A stretch of DNA of 30,717 bases, taken from assembly GCA_035656495.1 (NCBI GenBank), contig DASRSL010000063.1, forward strand, positions 1 to 30,717. The letters run 5' to 3'. The DNA comes from Roseiarcus sp035656495 (GTDB lineage: Bacteria > Pseudomonadota > Alphaproteobacteria > Rhizobiales > Beijerinckiaceae). Of the stretch, positions 7,922 through 16,670 are shown piece after piece (within the stretch, counting starts at the first letter, position 1; every line of letters begins with the position of its first letter). A model generated the notes under the pieces. That model had not been told where the DNA came from. It worked only from the letters and a program-made list of their open reading frames with translations, and ran no database searches. Both the position numbers and the translations under genes were made by a program.

Positions 7922-8449
7922 TCATGGCAATTGCTCGTAGGTTTCCTTGAACCCCGCGAGCGGCGCAAGCACGCCAACCCCCTGCTCGGGCGTCTGGAAG
8001 ACAGCCAGCGTCGCGACCTTGCCGGTCTTCAGCTTGTCGAGGAGCTTGTCGTCCATGGCGACCTGGGCGATGCAGCCGTTGGCGAGACATTGAAGGAAGT
8101 TGAGGCGGCCCATGTCCTGGTCGTCGATCTTCAGGTCGATTCCTGGAGGCAGCAGCACGCCGAGCGGCGCGATGATGCGCATCAGACGCGCCTTGCGGTC
8201 GGCGGTGTTGAGCACGATGACGACCAGCGTCAGGTTGGGTCGATCCTGGTCGACGACGCTGAGCACGGCGGCGCATTGCTCGTCACGGGCGCCGGGCGGC
8301 GTCTCGCAGCGCCTCTCCCAGTCGCCGTGCTTGTCCTTGATCGCGCCCTGGGCATGCGCTCCCCCTGCGGCGAGCGAAGCCACGAGGAAGGCAAGACCCG
8401 AGAGAAAGCGCAGAAGCGTCCGTCCGCCGTTAAACCGTGCCGCCTTCAT
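7922..8449 (-). CDS. IalB-family (invasion associated locus B) protein
   Basis: Encodes 175 residues. A signal peptide covers residues 1-34, ending A-H-A-Q. The mature protein opens with G-D-W-E-R-R-C-E, then has C-A-A-V-L-S-V-V-D, a long strand L-T-L-V-V-I-V-L-N-T, the P-L-G-V-L-L-P-P-G-I block, and the paired cysteines of F-L-Q-C-L-A-N-G-C-I-A. This pattern of a G-D-W start, P-L-G-x-x-L-P-x-G and C-x4-C marks the IalB family, first described in Bartonella and widespread in non-pathogenic Rhizobiales. Its role here is unknown, and the invasion name should not be taken literally. AGGAAA lies upstream of the start at a rather long distance. Confidence 0.85.
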   Translation of the reverse strand: MKAARFNGGRTLLRFLSGLAFLVASLAAGGAHAQGAIKDKHGDWERRCETPPGARDEQCAAVLSVVDQDRPNLTLVVIVLNTADRKARLMRIIAPLGVLLPPGIDLKIDDQDMGRLNFLQCLANGCIAQVAMDDKLLDKLKTGKVATLAVFQTPEQGVGVLAPLAGFKETYEQLP

Positions 8450-8533
8450 GAACGCCGTCGTTTCCTCGTCGCCGCGACCGTCCGGCGCGCCGAAAGGCGA
8501 GCCGCGCCAGATGAAGCCGAATTCTATCGGAGA

Positions 8534-8608
8534 TGGTGGGCGCTAGAGGGATTGAACCTCTGACCCCTACCATGTCAAGGTAGTGCTCTACCGCTGAGCT
8601 AAGCGCCC
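8534..8608 (-). tRNA. tRNA-Val (anticodon GAC)
   Basis: The minus strand gives a full cloverleaf of 75 bases: acceptor stem GGGCGCT/AGCGCCC, D-arm with TAGCTCAGCGGTAGAGC, anticodon stem CTACC/GGTAG around a loop T-T-GAC-A-T, and a T-arm with GGTTCAATCC. The discriminator base is A and the 3' CCA is encoded. The anticodon GAC reads valine codons GTC and GTT. A promoter is visible upstream. Confidence 0.95.
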
Positions 8609-8652
8609 ATCTCCCGGCCCCGGAGTGGCAGGCCGCCCCGAGAAACGCGCGC

Positions 8653-8681
8653 GGTATAGACGGTCGCGGTTTGAGGCGCAA
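8653..8681 (-). promoter_or_regulatory. promoter of tRNA-Val
   Basis: On the minus strand TTGCGC (8681-8676) is followed by exactly 17 bases and then TATACC (8658-8653). The predicted transcription start near 8646 lies about 38 bases before the mature tRNA 5' end, a usual leader length. Confidence 0.6.
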
Positions 8682-9051
8682 CGCCGGATTCTCGCTGTCC
8701 CGCCTCTCCGAGCCGATCCGCCGCACTCGAGGCGGCCGAGTTTTTCCGTATTCCGCAAAACGAAACAGGCGAAGCCGTGCGTTTTTCGGCGCGGCATCAT
8801 CGCAAAAATCTTTTTGTCTCAATGTCTTCAACGAATCGCCTTCACACGGTGATAGTGAAAATAACACGCAATTGTTTGCGGGCTTCGCGAGGCGGACCGC
8901 GACGAGCCGTCGCCCCCAAGACGGAAGTTCAGATACTTGGCTTTGTCCAACGGTCTGAAGAAATTGGTTTTCATGTTCGCCCGCCCGGGGTCGCCTGCCA
9001 CGACCTCCGACTCCCGATTGTCTCCGGCGCAATCCCGGTTAGAGTGTCGTC
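8682..9051. other. intergenic stretch, nothing further recognised
   Basis: The stretch lies between the tRNA-Val promoter and the RNase HII gene, which are transcribed divergently. It includes a more AT-rich part around 8800-8880 that could carry the promoter for the RNase HII gene, but no clear -35/-10 pair stands out. Open frames here have no family features. Confidence 0.35.
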
Positions 9052-9915
9052 GTGACTCGACTGCCGCTTGCCGAAATCCGTCGCCGTTTCGTCATCGAGG
9101 CCCGTCCGCTCGACGCCGAGACGGAAGCCGCTCTGAGGGCCGATTCGCGGCCCGGCGCGAAGGCGATTCTGGAGGCCGTCGCCCGGCGCCGCGCCGGGAA
9201 CCGCTCGGAGGGCCAGCGGCTGCGCAAGCTCCTGCAATTCGAGACCGCGCTTTGGGCCGAAGGCGTGTTGCACGTCGCCGGCGTCGATGAAGCCGGTATG
9301 AGCCCGCTCGCGGGCCCGGTGGCCGCGGCAGCGGTCATCTTCGCGCCGGGGTCGCGGATTCCCGGCGTCGACGATTCGAAGAAGCTCGATGCAGCGACCC
9401 GGGACAAGCTCGCTGTCGAGATCAAGGCGCGCGCGGTGGCCTGGTCGGTCGCCTTCGCGGAAGTCGATGAGATCGACCGCATTAACATCTACTGGGCCGG
9501 CCTCCTGGCCATGCGCCGCGCCGTCGAAGGACTTTTCCCCGCTCCGCAGCACATCCTCATCGACGCGCGCCGTCTCCGAGAGTTGGCCACGCCTCAGCAG
9601 GCCATCGTGAACGGCGACGGCAAGAGCTTGACCATTGCCGCCGCCTCGATCCTGGCCAAAACGGCCCGCGACGCCCTCATGCGCAAGCTGGATGCGGAAC
9701 ATCCGGGGTATGGCTTTTCACAGCACAAAGGTTATCCCGTCCGCGAGCATGTGGCCGCGCTTGCGCGGCTCGGGGCCTCGCCAATTCATCGCCGCTCTTT
9801 CGCGCCCGTCCGCACGGTCCTCGGCCTGCCGCCGCTCCCGCCATGGAAGGAGGCGCAGGCGGTTTCGGAGGGCGCGCAAGAGCTCGTAAAGCCGGGGCCT
9901 GCTTCGGATTTCTGA
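9052..9915 (+). CDS. rnhB: ribonuclease HII with N-terminal extension
   Basis: Encodes 287 residues from a GTG start. RNase HII cuts the RNA strand in RNA-DNA hybrids and removes single misincorporated ribonucleotides. The catalytic core begins near residue 74: V-A-G-V-D79-E80-A-G, then D-D-S-K-K at 107-111, D171 in I-L-I-D-A, and D207 in K-T-A-R-D, giving the D-E-D-D set. Two features stand out. The usual G-R-G after the first Asp-Glu is G-M-S (82-84). And there is a basic N-terminal extension of about 70 residues, so the protein is longer than the common 200-230. I recall extended enzymes with a non-Arg residue at this site from other bacterial groups, so this may be a distinct subfamily. 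The gene stands alone and converges on the NADH dehydrogenase gene. Confidence 0.9.
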   Translation: MTRLPLAEIRRRFVIEARPLDAETEAALRADSRPGAKAILEAVARRRAGNRSEGQRLRKLLQFETALWAEGVLHVAGVDEAGMSPLAGPVAAAAVIFAPGSRIPGVDDSKKLDAATRDKLAVEIKARAVAWSVAFAEVDEIDRINIYWAGLLAMRRAVEGLFPAPQHILIDARRLRELATPQQAIVNGDGKSLTIAAASILAKTARDALMRKLDAEHPGYGFSQHKGYPVREHVAALARLGASPIHRRSFAPVRTVLGLPPLPPWKEAQAVSEGAQELVKPGPASDF

Positions 9916-10031
9916 AGATCCCGGCCGACTTTCGGTAACCAACCAGCAGACTGAGGACCGCTCCCCTCCGCCGTCCCTCGGGCGGTCTTCTCTGCAAGCG
10001 GCTGAGGATAGTGCGCCGGCTCCGGCGATAT

Positions 10032-10081
10032 CCTCCCCCGAGAGTTAGCGGAACGGGGGAGGTGGACCACGCGGAGCGTGG
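10032..10081. repeat. double palindrome between convergent genes
   Basis: Two hairpins lie close together: CCTCCCCCG (10032-10040) pairs with CGGGGGAGG (10054-10062), and CCACGC (10067-10072) pairs with GCGTGG (10076-10081). They sit between rnhB and the NADH dehydrogenase gene, which converge. They could end transcription from either side, though no T-run follows, or be a REP-like dispersed repeat; the composition resembles GC-rich intergenic palindromes common in alphaproteobacteria. Confidence 0.6.
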
Positions 10082-10115
10082 TGGGGGCGCCGACCGCGGC
10101 TTGGAGCGAGCGGGG

Positions 10116-11348
10116 TCAATGCGCCGCACCCTTCGGCGGGGTCTGAACGGTCGGCGCGGCGGCCTCGAGTATCTCGCGCCGATTGCGCGAGCGGGGCGGA
10201 TAGATGCGCTTTCGATTGATCGTCTCCTTGATCCCTTTGGCTTCCACGCCAACCGCCGCAACCGTGCGGTCCCAGCCTTCGGTGTAGACGGCGCCGAAGG
10301 CGCCGAGATCGAGGCACGTGACATACCAGTCGATTTGCAGCGGGAGCATCGGCTTCCGCAAGAGATCGCCCACAGCGTTATACCCGGCGAAGCGCCCCAT
10401 CGGGCGGGCGTGCTGGCACGACATGACGGAAGCATGGGCGCCGTCGATCGGCAGCCATGCGGCGTCTCCCGCAGCGAATTCCGCGGCCATGCCTTTGATC
10501 TTCAGATTCGGGTCAACCGGCAGCCGGCCCAGCCGGTCGCGCGCGACAGGAAAGCGCGCTGTCAACGGGTCGGCTTGCATGCCTACGCACCAGACCACGG
10601 TCGCCGCCTCGATTCTTTCGCCCGTCGCAAGGGTCGCGCCCTCGGCGTCGATGGAGGCGACGGAAACGCTGGGCCGCGTCTCGACACCGAGATTCCTCAG
10701 GGCTTCGGCGATGACCCGGCGCGCGCCCTCGCCCATGTCGGATCCGATCCATGCGCAATGATCGGCCAGAATGACGCGCGGGCGCGGGGCGTGGGCGGAG
10801 GCGCGCAGATGCGAGGCGGCCAATTTGCCGACCATTTCTGTCGCGACTTCGACGCCTGTGAGACCCGCTCCGACGACGAGCACGCTGTACTGGCCCGCAG
10901 ACGCCGGAAGCGACGGCAGGGAAGCGATGTGCTCGTTGAGCTTTCGAGCTGCTTCGAACGTGTCGACGTCGAAGGCGTGCGCCTCGAGGCCGGGAATGGC
11001 GGGCAGGGCGAGCCGGCTGCCGAGCGCGAAGACCAGCCGGTCATAAGTCAACCGTTCCGACGCGCCGCCAGCCGTGCAAGCCACCGTTCGCTCGCGGACG
11101 TCGACGTCCGTCACATTCGCGACGATGTGCTTGACGCCGATGGGGTCCAGCACGTCGGCGAGCGGGACAAGGGCCGGATCGATATCGGCTTCGTAATTGC
11201 GGACCCGAATCGAATGCCATGGCGTCCGGTTGACGACCAGGACTTCGACCGCATCGGCGTCAACCCCAAGTTCATCCAGCCTGCGGGCGGCCGCGACCGC
11301 GCTCCAGAGGCCGGCGAATCCGGCGCCAAGCACGAGAATACGCTGCAT
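10116..11348 (-). CDS. type II NADH dehydrogenase-like FAD oxidoreductase
   Basis: Encodes 410 residues from the ATG at 11348; the open frame extends upstream to 11384 but the nucleotide-binding fold starts directly after this ATG. The FAD-binding G-A-G-F-A-G is at residues 8-13, and the NAD(P)H-binding G-A-G-L-T-G at 160-165, with the T-Y-D-R-L-V-F-A-L-G-S motif between. The late F-A-A-G-D-A-A segment is the second FAD motif. This is the NDH-2 plan: a non-proton-pumping NADH:quinone oxidoreductase on the inner membrane. The C-terminus has a W-Y-V-T-C-L-D-L-G-A-F-G-A-V-Y-T block and a short tail instead of a clear membrane helix. Related ferredoxin- or sulfide-type flavoproteins cannot be fully excluded. 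No operon partners are visible. Confidence 0.85.
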   Translation of the reverse strand: MQRILVLGAGFAGLWSAVAAARRLDELGVDADAVEVLVVNRTPWHSIRVRNYEADIDPALVPLADVLDPIGVKHIVANVTDVDVRERTVACTAGGASERLTYDRLVFALGSRLALPAIPGLEAHAFDVDTFEAARKLNEHIASLPSLPASAGQYSVLVVGAGLTGVEVATEMVGKLAASHLRASAHAPRPRVILADHCAWIGSDMGEGARRVIAEALRNLGVETRPSVSVASIDAEGATLATGERIEAATVVWCVGMQADPLTARFPVARDRLGRLPVDPNLKIKGMAAEFAAGDAAWLPIDGAHASVMSCQHARPMGRFAGYNAVGDLLRKPMLPLQIDWYVTCLDLGAFGAVYTEGWDRTVAAVGVEAKGIKETINRKRIYPPRSRNRREILEAAAPTVQTPPKGAAH

Positions 11349-11629
11349 TTGGCTGCTCTGCCGTTCATTCGATCCGAGATGCACCTTCCGCTACGCAGGC
11401 TTGCCCAAAACCGGCCGCGGGGGCAAGCTCGCAAAACGGCGTCCTTGCGAGAAGCGTGGGCGACGAGGTAATCCGGCAGCAGGCCAAATGCGCCATAGAG
11501 CGTTCGAAAGACGCTCGTCTTCGACGGCCTACGGCGCCGGATGTGGTCTTGCCCGCTACCTCGAGCGCGAGTCGGACTGCACGAACGGCGGCTCGAACCT
11601 GCGTCGACGTATACCTGCCGTCCACACCC

Positions 11630-11677
11630 CATCCGTCGCTTCGCGACATGGTCCCCGCTCCGCGGAGAAGAGGGGAC
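11630..11677. repeat. dispersed box-plus-hairpin element, copy 1
   Basis: A 16-base box CATCCGTCGCTTCGCG (11630-11645) is followed five bases later by a hairpin: GTCCCC (11651-11656) pairs with GGGGAC (11672-11677) around a perfect CTCCGCGGAG palindrome. The identical 16-base box followed by another hairpin occurs at 18198-18240. Confidence 0.6.
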
Positions 11678-11709
11678 GCGTACAATCGTCCGCTGTCAAA
11701 TGGCTCGAA

Positions 11710-11751
11710 TCCAGTGCTAGAGCATGTTCCTCCAGTGCTAGAGGATGTTCC
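11710..11751. repeat. 21-base tandem direct repeat
   Basis: Two directly adjacent copies, 11710-11730 and 11731-11751, begin TCCAGTGCTAGAG and end ATGTTCC, differing at one position (C or G after TAGAG). The second copy runs into GTTCC-N8-GGAAC, an inverted repeat at 11747-11764. The TAGAGCATG core is like that of short intergenic repeats I know from Rhizobiales. Confidence 0.65.
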
Positions 11752-11958
11752 GTTCGGTTGGAACAGTGATCGCAAGGAGCTGTCGGCGCTAGCAATGCGA
11801 GCGCGGAGTCGGTGTCAGAGCTCCTTCGCCTGCGGGCTAGCGTCCCGCATCCTGCGCTGGCGACAATTTCCGGCGGGACCGCTGTCGCAGCGAAAGCTGT
11901 CGATCCACGGCACGGAATCCAAGTTAACGCTTATTTGAGCTGAAGCAGCTCGAGGAGG

Positions 11959-13787
11959 AAGTCTGTATTCCTAGTTTGCTTCGCCTTGTTCTTCTGGGCG
12001 ACCGCGGTCACGTACGAGCGCGCGCCGCCCCAGCCGGAACGCTTCCTCGCCCCGAACGGCGCGCCGGTCCTGACCGCAAGCGATATCGTCGCCGGGAAAG
12101 CGGGATTCCAGAAGGCGGATCTGATGGACTACGGGAGCCTCTACGGCATGGGCTCCCATTACGGCAAGACTATGCCGCCTTCGCGGTGACCCGCCTGGCT
12201 GCTCTTACCGAGAACAACCTCGCCGGCGCGCGCGCTTCGGCAAAGACTTCGGCGCGCTCTCGAGCGAACAGCAGGCGACCGTGCGCGATGCGATGCGGCG
12301 GGAGCTGCAGGGTGTCGATCTCACCAAGACCGAGGTCACGTTGCCTCAGGAATTGGCCGCCGCGATCGAGACAATGCGCTCCGACATGGCCGACAATCTG
12401 GGGAAGACGGACCTCGCCACCGGCTGGACGCCAGCCTACAGCCTGAGCCACGCCGAGGCGCTCCAGACGGCCGACTTCATTACCTATTCGGTGTTGACGA
12501 CGGTTGCCCGTCGCCCGGACACGACCTGGTCGGGGACCGAAAACTGGCCCTTTGAACCCGAAGTCGGCAACACGCCGACTACCAACACATTCATCTGGAA
12601 CCTGGGGAAGCTTCTGTTTCACCTTCCTGACGTTCGGCGGGGTAGAGCGGCTGGTTCTGGATCGGCAATCAGGGGCTCTCGTACATTCAGCTCGGCAGAC
12701 TCTGGCAGATCGGCTTCTTTCTGGGGCTCGTGGTCTGGAGCGGCCTAGTTTTCCACGCGCTGTGGCCGGCCGGTCCCGAGCTCAGGCGGGCTGCGCGCGA
12801 GTTTTGGTCCGGGCGCATCCACATCGAGAATCTGATCTGGGCCGCGACGATCAACATCGCCCTTCTTTACGTGTTCGGCATGATCCCTCTGACCGGGATC
12901 GGAAAATCGTTCACCATCACGGACTTCTGGCGCTGGTGGGTCGTTCACCTCTGGGTGGAGCAATCGTTCGAGTTCTTCGCGGCGAGCATGAGCGTGTACC
13001 TGCTCATGGCGCTCGGCCTCGTTTCCCGCAAGCTTGCTGAACGGGCCGTTATTTCGAGCTCATTCTCATCTTCCTCGGCGGGGTGCTCGGCACCGGCCAC
13101 CACCTCTACTGGGCCGGCGGTCCCAGCATGTGGGCGCCGCTGGGAAGCATGTTCTCGTTCATCGAGGTGCTGCCCCTCGTGTTGCTCATCATCGAGGCCA
13201 TTACGCAGTATCAGCTGATCCGTGCGCATCACGCGTTCAACTACACGCTCGCCTACACCTATATCATCGGCGCTGCCTTCTGGAATTTCGTGGGCGCCGG
13301 AATGTTCGGCGGAGGAACGCTGAATGCCCCGCTCATCAATTATTACGAGCATGGGATATTCCTCACGCTGAACCACGCGCACACGGCGCTGTTCGGCGCG
13401 TTTGGCCTGTTGGCGATCGGGCTGATCTACTTCTGCCTGCGCTTTATCGCAGGGGAGCGCTCGCCGTTCAGCGAAAGGATCGGGCTGTGGGCGTTCTGGC
13501 TCTGCAATATCGGATTACTGTTGTGGATTTTGCTGAATTTCTTTCCGATCGGCTGGCCGCAGCTCATCGCGGTCTATGAACACGGCTTCGCCTACGCCCG
13601 CAGCGTGACCTTCTACAACGACACCTTGTTCTGGCAGTGGATGCGAATGCCCGGGGACGTCGTGTTCGCCGCCGGCGCGCTGTTGATGGCGTGGGATTTC
13701 CTCGTCAAGCTCGGGCCGCTTTATCCGGCCGTCGCGCGGCGCCCGAATGTCCCGTATCTCCCGCCGCGCGAGCAGCCGGCGGAATAG
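11959..13787 (+). pseudogene. norB: quinol-dependent nitric oxide reductase, frameshifted
   Basis: The full length of a qNOR-type NorB can be followed, but only by switching frame about five times: near 12168, 12232, 12610, 12640 and 13050, each explained by a 1-2 base indel. The start codon is also missing; an in-frame TGA at 11941 precedes a GAGGAGG and no ATG/GTG follows. Intact qNOR reduces NO to N2O with electrons from quinol. The N-terminus shows a membrane helix and the soluble quinol-binding region (P-E-R-F through G-M-G-S-H-Y-G). Active-site residues remain readable: H-L-W-V-E-Q-S-F-E, the G-T-G-H-H-L-Y-W pair and N-H-A-H-T-A-L-F-G. The largest intact piece, 13083-13787, covers about 230 residues. 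No norR or nsrR neighbour is seen. Sequencing error is the alternative explanation. Confidence 0.88.
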
Positions 13788-13903
13788 GACCGAACGAACG
13801 CATCGGCGAAGGGAAGCCGGTCAAACGCTCAGCGCCAACGGCCGCGCGCGACAGAGATCTCTCTTTCGACGGCGCCATTCAGGTTGCCGCGCGCCGCTCT
13901 TCC

Positions 13904-14869
13904 TCAATAGCTGCCCGTGACCAGATTGGTCGGCCTGCCGGCGACGAAACGCTCGATGTTGTCGATCAACTGGTCGGCCAGCGACTGCTGCGCTTCGTCG
14001 CTGGCCCAGGCGATGTGCGGTGTGACGATGACGTTGGGACGGCGGGCGATGCGCATCAGCGGACCGTCGGGCGGCGGCGGCTCCGGGAGAGTGACGTCGA
14101 AGCCCGCGCCGCTTATGAGGCCCTCTTCCAGCGCGATCTCCAGATCCTCCTCCACCACCAGTCCGCCGCGCGCCGTATTGATGAGCAACGGCCTGCGCTT
14201 CATCTGACGGAACTCGGCCAGCCCAATCATGCCGCGGGTTTCCGGGAGCAGCGGCGAATGCAGGGTGATGACGTCGCTCGTCTCCAGCACCTCCCGCCAC
14301 GGCGTGTAAAGCGGGCCAAGGCCGCTCTTGCCCTTGTGCGCGGCAAAGACCGGCCGCATGCCGAAGGCGCGCGCGATCTCCGCCACCCGCTGCCCGAGCT
14401 CGCCCTCTCCGATAATGCCCAGCCGAGCGCCGGCCAGATCGTGAATGGGATGGCGAAAGAAACAGAACTGGCCGGCTTTCTGCCACTCGCCGGCGAGAAC
14501 ATCGGCGCGGTAGGGAACGATGCTGCGGCGTAGGGCCAGCATCAGGGCGAAGGCGTGCTCAGGCACCGTGTTCGTTGCGTAAGTGCGGATGTTGCAGATG
14601 GCGATGCCGTGAGCCTGGCAATAGGCCTTGTCGATGCAATCAGTCCCGGTGGCGGCCATGGCGATCAGCCTCAGATCCGGAAGGCGAGCCAAGGCGGCCG
14701 CGTCGAGCAGCACCTTGTTGTCGATCGCGATCGAGGCGCCGGCAAGCCGTTCCGCCGCCTGTTTGGGCTCAGTGTGCTCGTGCTCGACCAGGATGTGGGG
14801 AAAGACCGGCGGGCGCAGCCGGATTTGCGGTGCGATCGTCGCCCGGTCGAGAAAAACGATGCGGTGCAT
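13904..14869 (-). CDS. hprA: hydroxypyruvate reductase / D-2-hydroxyacid dehydrogenase
   Basis: Encodes 321 residues from the ATG at 14869; a TTG at 14902 would add 11 residues. The dinucleotide-binding motif G-E-G-E-L-G lies at 154-159. The catalytic triad of the family is present: R234 in N-T-A-R-G-G, E263 in L-P-E-P, and H285 in T-P-H-I-A-W. The start V-F-L-D-R, the A-A-T-G-T-D and N-T-V-P-E-H motifs, and the Q-F-C-F-F block strongly resemble the HprA of serine-cycle methylotrophs, which reduces hydroxypyruvate to glycerate with NAD(P)H and can reduce glyoxylate. The nearness of the glycine cleavage operon (7 kb away) fits C1 metabolism, but other serine-cycle genes are not in the window, so the substrate is inferred. 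Confidence 0.85.
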   Translation of the reverse strand: MHRIVFLDRATIAPQIRLRPPVFPHILVEHEHTEPKQAAERLAGASIAIDNKVLLDAAALARLPDLRLIAMAATGTDCIDKAYCQAHGIAICNIRTYATNTVPEHAFALMLALRRSIVPYRADVLAGEWQKAGQFCFFRHPIHDLAGARLGIIGEGELGQRVAEIARAFGMRPVFAAHKGKSGLGPLYTPWREVLETSDVITLHSPLLPETRGMIGLAEFRQMKRRPLLINTARGGLVVEEDLEIALEEGLISGAGFDVTLPEPPPPDGPLMRIARRPNVIVTPHIAWASDEAQQSLADQLIDNIERFVAGRPTNLVTGSY

Positions 14870-15266
14870 CTTGCAGCCTGATTCACTCGGATTGATGGGC
14901 AAAGGCTCCCAGCTTAACCGGGGCGGATTGGGTTGTGAATTGCCGGTTGGTTTTGGCCTGATTGGCGCTTTGGTCTTTCACCCAAACGGCGGCTCGGGCG
15001 CGATCCGGGCAGGCGAAGCCTCGCCATGAACAGGCCCTGAAGAACGGTTTTGGGTTGACGGCGCTGAAAGGCGACACGACAATCGTCGTCGTGGGGGCGG
15101 CGCTCGCCCTTTGACGCTCACCGCATGCCGCCGCAGCGGTCCATTCATCAAAACCAATGAAGTTGGCCGCAATCCGGGCGGCGGTTAGGAAAAACCGGGC
15201 GCGGCTAAAGAACAGCGGAGCCGCCTCTGGAGCTGAGGAGGCAACTGGGCCGGGTCATCCTCATGA
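14870..15266. other. intergenic stretch between divergent genes
   Basis: It separates hprA (minus) from the FGGY kinase (plus). The only possible signal I see is a weak plus-strand promoter, TTGACG (15055-15060), 17 bases, GACAAT (15078-15083), about 180 bases before the kinase start. No RNA gene or repeat was recognised. Confidence 0.35.
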
Positions 15267-16652
15267 ATGAGGCCCTTGGGGGCGAAGACCGTGAAAGGCT
15301 GCGTAGCTGTTTTCGACCTCGGGAAGTCCAATATCAAGCTCTTCGTCTTCGACGTGGCGGGCGTAGTTCTCGCCGAACACAGTGAAGGGAACGCGCCGCT
15401 CGCGCCGGACGCACATGGCCCCTATCCGCAGCTCGATACGGAGCGCGCCTGGGCTTTCCTTCTCGCCGCGCTGAAGGACGTCGGCCGGCGGCGGCCCATC
15501 GAGGCGATTTCGACCACAACCCACGGCAGCGCCGGCGCGCTGCTCGAAAACGAAGCCCTCGCGCTTCCGCCGATGGACTACGAGTTCGGGGAGTTCGGAT
15601 GGATCGACCCCGAATACGAGAAGGCCCGCCCGCCCTATGCCGAGACCCTGTCGCCGAGCCTGCCCCGCGGCCACAACCTCGGGCGGCAGTTGTTCTACAT
15701 GCAGCGCCGATTCCCGGATGAATTCGCATGCGCGACCACGTTCCTGGCCTATCCGCAGTATTGGGCCTGGCGATTGAGCGGGGTCGCGGCCTCGGAAGCC
15801 ACCTCCCTCGGCTCTCACACGGATCTCTGGAATCCGGGCGAGGGCCGCCTGTCCAGCATGGTGGATCGGCTGGGCTGGCGGCGCCTGTTCCCGCCGCTGC
15901 GCAAAGCCTGGGACACGCTCGGGAGCCTGAGGCCGGAGGTCGTTGCGGCGACGGGACTGAAGCCCGACGTCAGGGTCATCTGCGGCGCGCACGATTCGAA
16001 CGCTTCACTCGTTCCGTATCTCGCCTCGCGGCGCGATCCCTTCACGGTGATCTCGACAGGAACCTGGATCATCATCATGGCTGTCGGAGGGAAGGGCCGG
16101 CTCGATCCCGAGGCCGATATGCTGGCGAACGTCGACGTGCGCGGGCTCCCGACGCCGACCGCCAGATTCATGGGCGGCCGCCAATTCGCGGCGTTGGCAG
16201 GGGAAGAGCCGGCCATGGTCTCCGAAGCGGATGTCGCGGCGATCGTCGCGGCCGGCGTCATCGCCGTCCCGGCCTTTTCCGAGCAGGGCGGGCCTTTCGG
16301 CGGGCGACGCAAGGGCGTGGTCGAGGGCTCTGCGGCGACGGCGTCCGGGCGTGCGGCGCTGGCCACGCTCTATTGCGCGCTGATGACCGCCCATCTCGTC
16401 GAGCGGCTCGAGGCGCAGGGCGACCTCATCGTCGAAGGCGGCTTCAACCGCACCCCGGCCTTCGCCGGCGTGCTCGCCGCCCTTCTGCAAGGCCGCGCCG
16501 TTTTCGCCGCTCCGACCGCGGGAGCGGCGGCGGGCGCCGCGATGCTCGCCCATTGGGGCGAGGAGAAGGAGCCGCCGCGGCTCGAGGCTGTGCGGGGATG
16601 GCCCATTCCGGGACTGGCGGAGTATCGGAAGCGGTGGGAGCGGCGGTTGTAA
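15267..16652 (+). CDS. FGGY-family carbohydrate kinase
   Basis: Encodes 461 residues if the ATG at 15267 is used; a GTG at 15291 gives M-K-G-C-V-A-V-F-D-L-G-K-S-N, the usual family beginning, and may be the true start. FGGY kinases phosphorylate sugars or polyols with ATP. The first phosphate loop V-F-D-L-G-K-S-N-I-K, the presumed catalytic Asp in C-G-A-H-D-S-N-A-S, and the adenosine-side S-T-G-T-W loop are all visible, and the C-terminal half carries the second glycine-rich E-G-G-F-N-R region. The overall look is closest to rhamnulokinase/fuculokinase-like members. No sugar transporter, isomerase or aldolase lies next to it, so the substrate cannot be named. Confidence 0.88.
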   Translation: MRPLGAKTVKGCVAVFDLGKSNIKLFVFDVAGVVLAEHSEGNAPLAPDAHGPYPQLDTERAWAFLLAALKDVGRRRPIEAISTTTHGSAGALLENEALALPPMDYEFGEFGWIDPEYEKARPPYAETLSPSLPRGHNLGRQLFYMQRRFPDEFACATTFLAYPQYWAWRLSGVAASEATSLGSHTDLWNPGEGRLSSMVDRLGWRRLFPPLRKAWDTLGSLRPEVVAATGLKPDVRVICGAHDSNASLVPYLASRRDPFTVISTGTWIIIMAVGGKGRLDPEADMLANVDVRGLPTPTARFMGGRQFAALAGEEPAMVSEADVAAIVAAGVIAVPAFSEQGGPFGGRRKGVVEGSAATASGRAALATLYCALMTAHLVERLEAQGDLIVEGGFNRTPAFAGVLAALLQGRAVFAAPTAGAAAGAAMLAHWGEEKEPPRLEAVRGWPIPGLAEYRKRWERRL

Positions 16653-16670
16653 GCGCCGCCGCAATCTTTT

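Larger units (their letters stand above)
11349..11958. other. intergenic stretch carrying repeats
   Basis: About 600 bases lie between the divergently transcribed NADH dehydrogenase gene and the broken nitric oxide reductase gene. It contains a hairpin element with a 16-base box also found upstream of cydA, and a 21-base tandem repeat. Open frames on both strands here lack start signals and recognisable domains. A GAGGAGG at 11951-11957 looks like a leftover ribosome binding site for the pseudogene that follows. Confidence 0.5.

Noticed and set aside
8430..9032. Minus-strand open frame of 200 codons across tRNA-Val
   Set aside because: It includes the whole tRNA gene and its promoter and has no recognisable protein features.
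10011..11471. Plus-strand open frame of 486 codons
   Set aside because: It lies opposite the NADH dehydrogenase gene with its clear FAD and NAD motifs, and shows no family features of its own.
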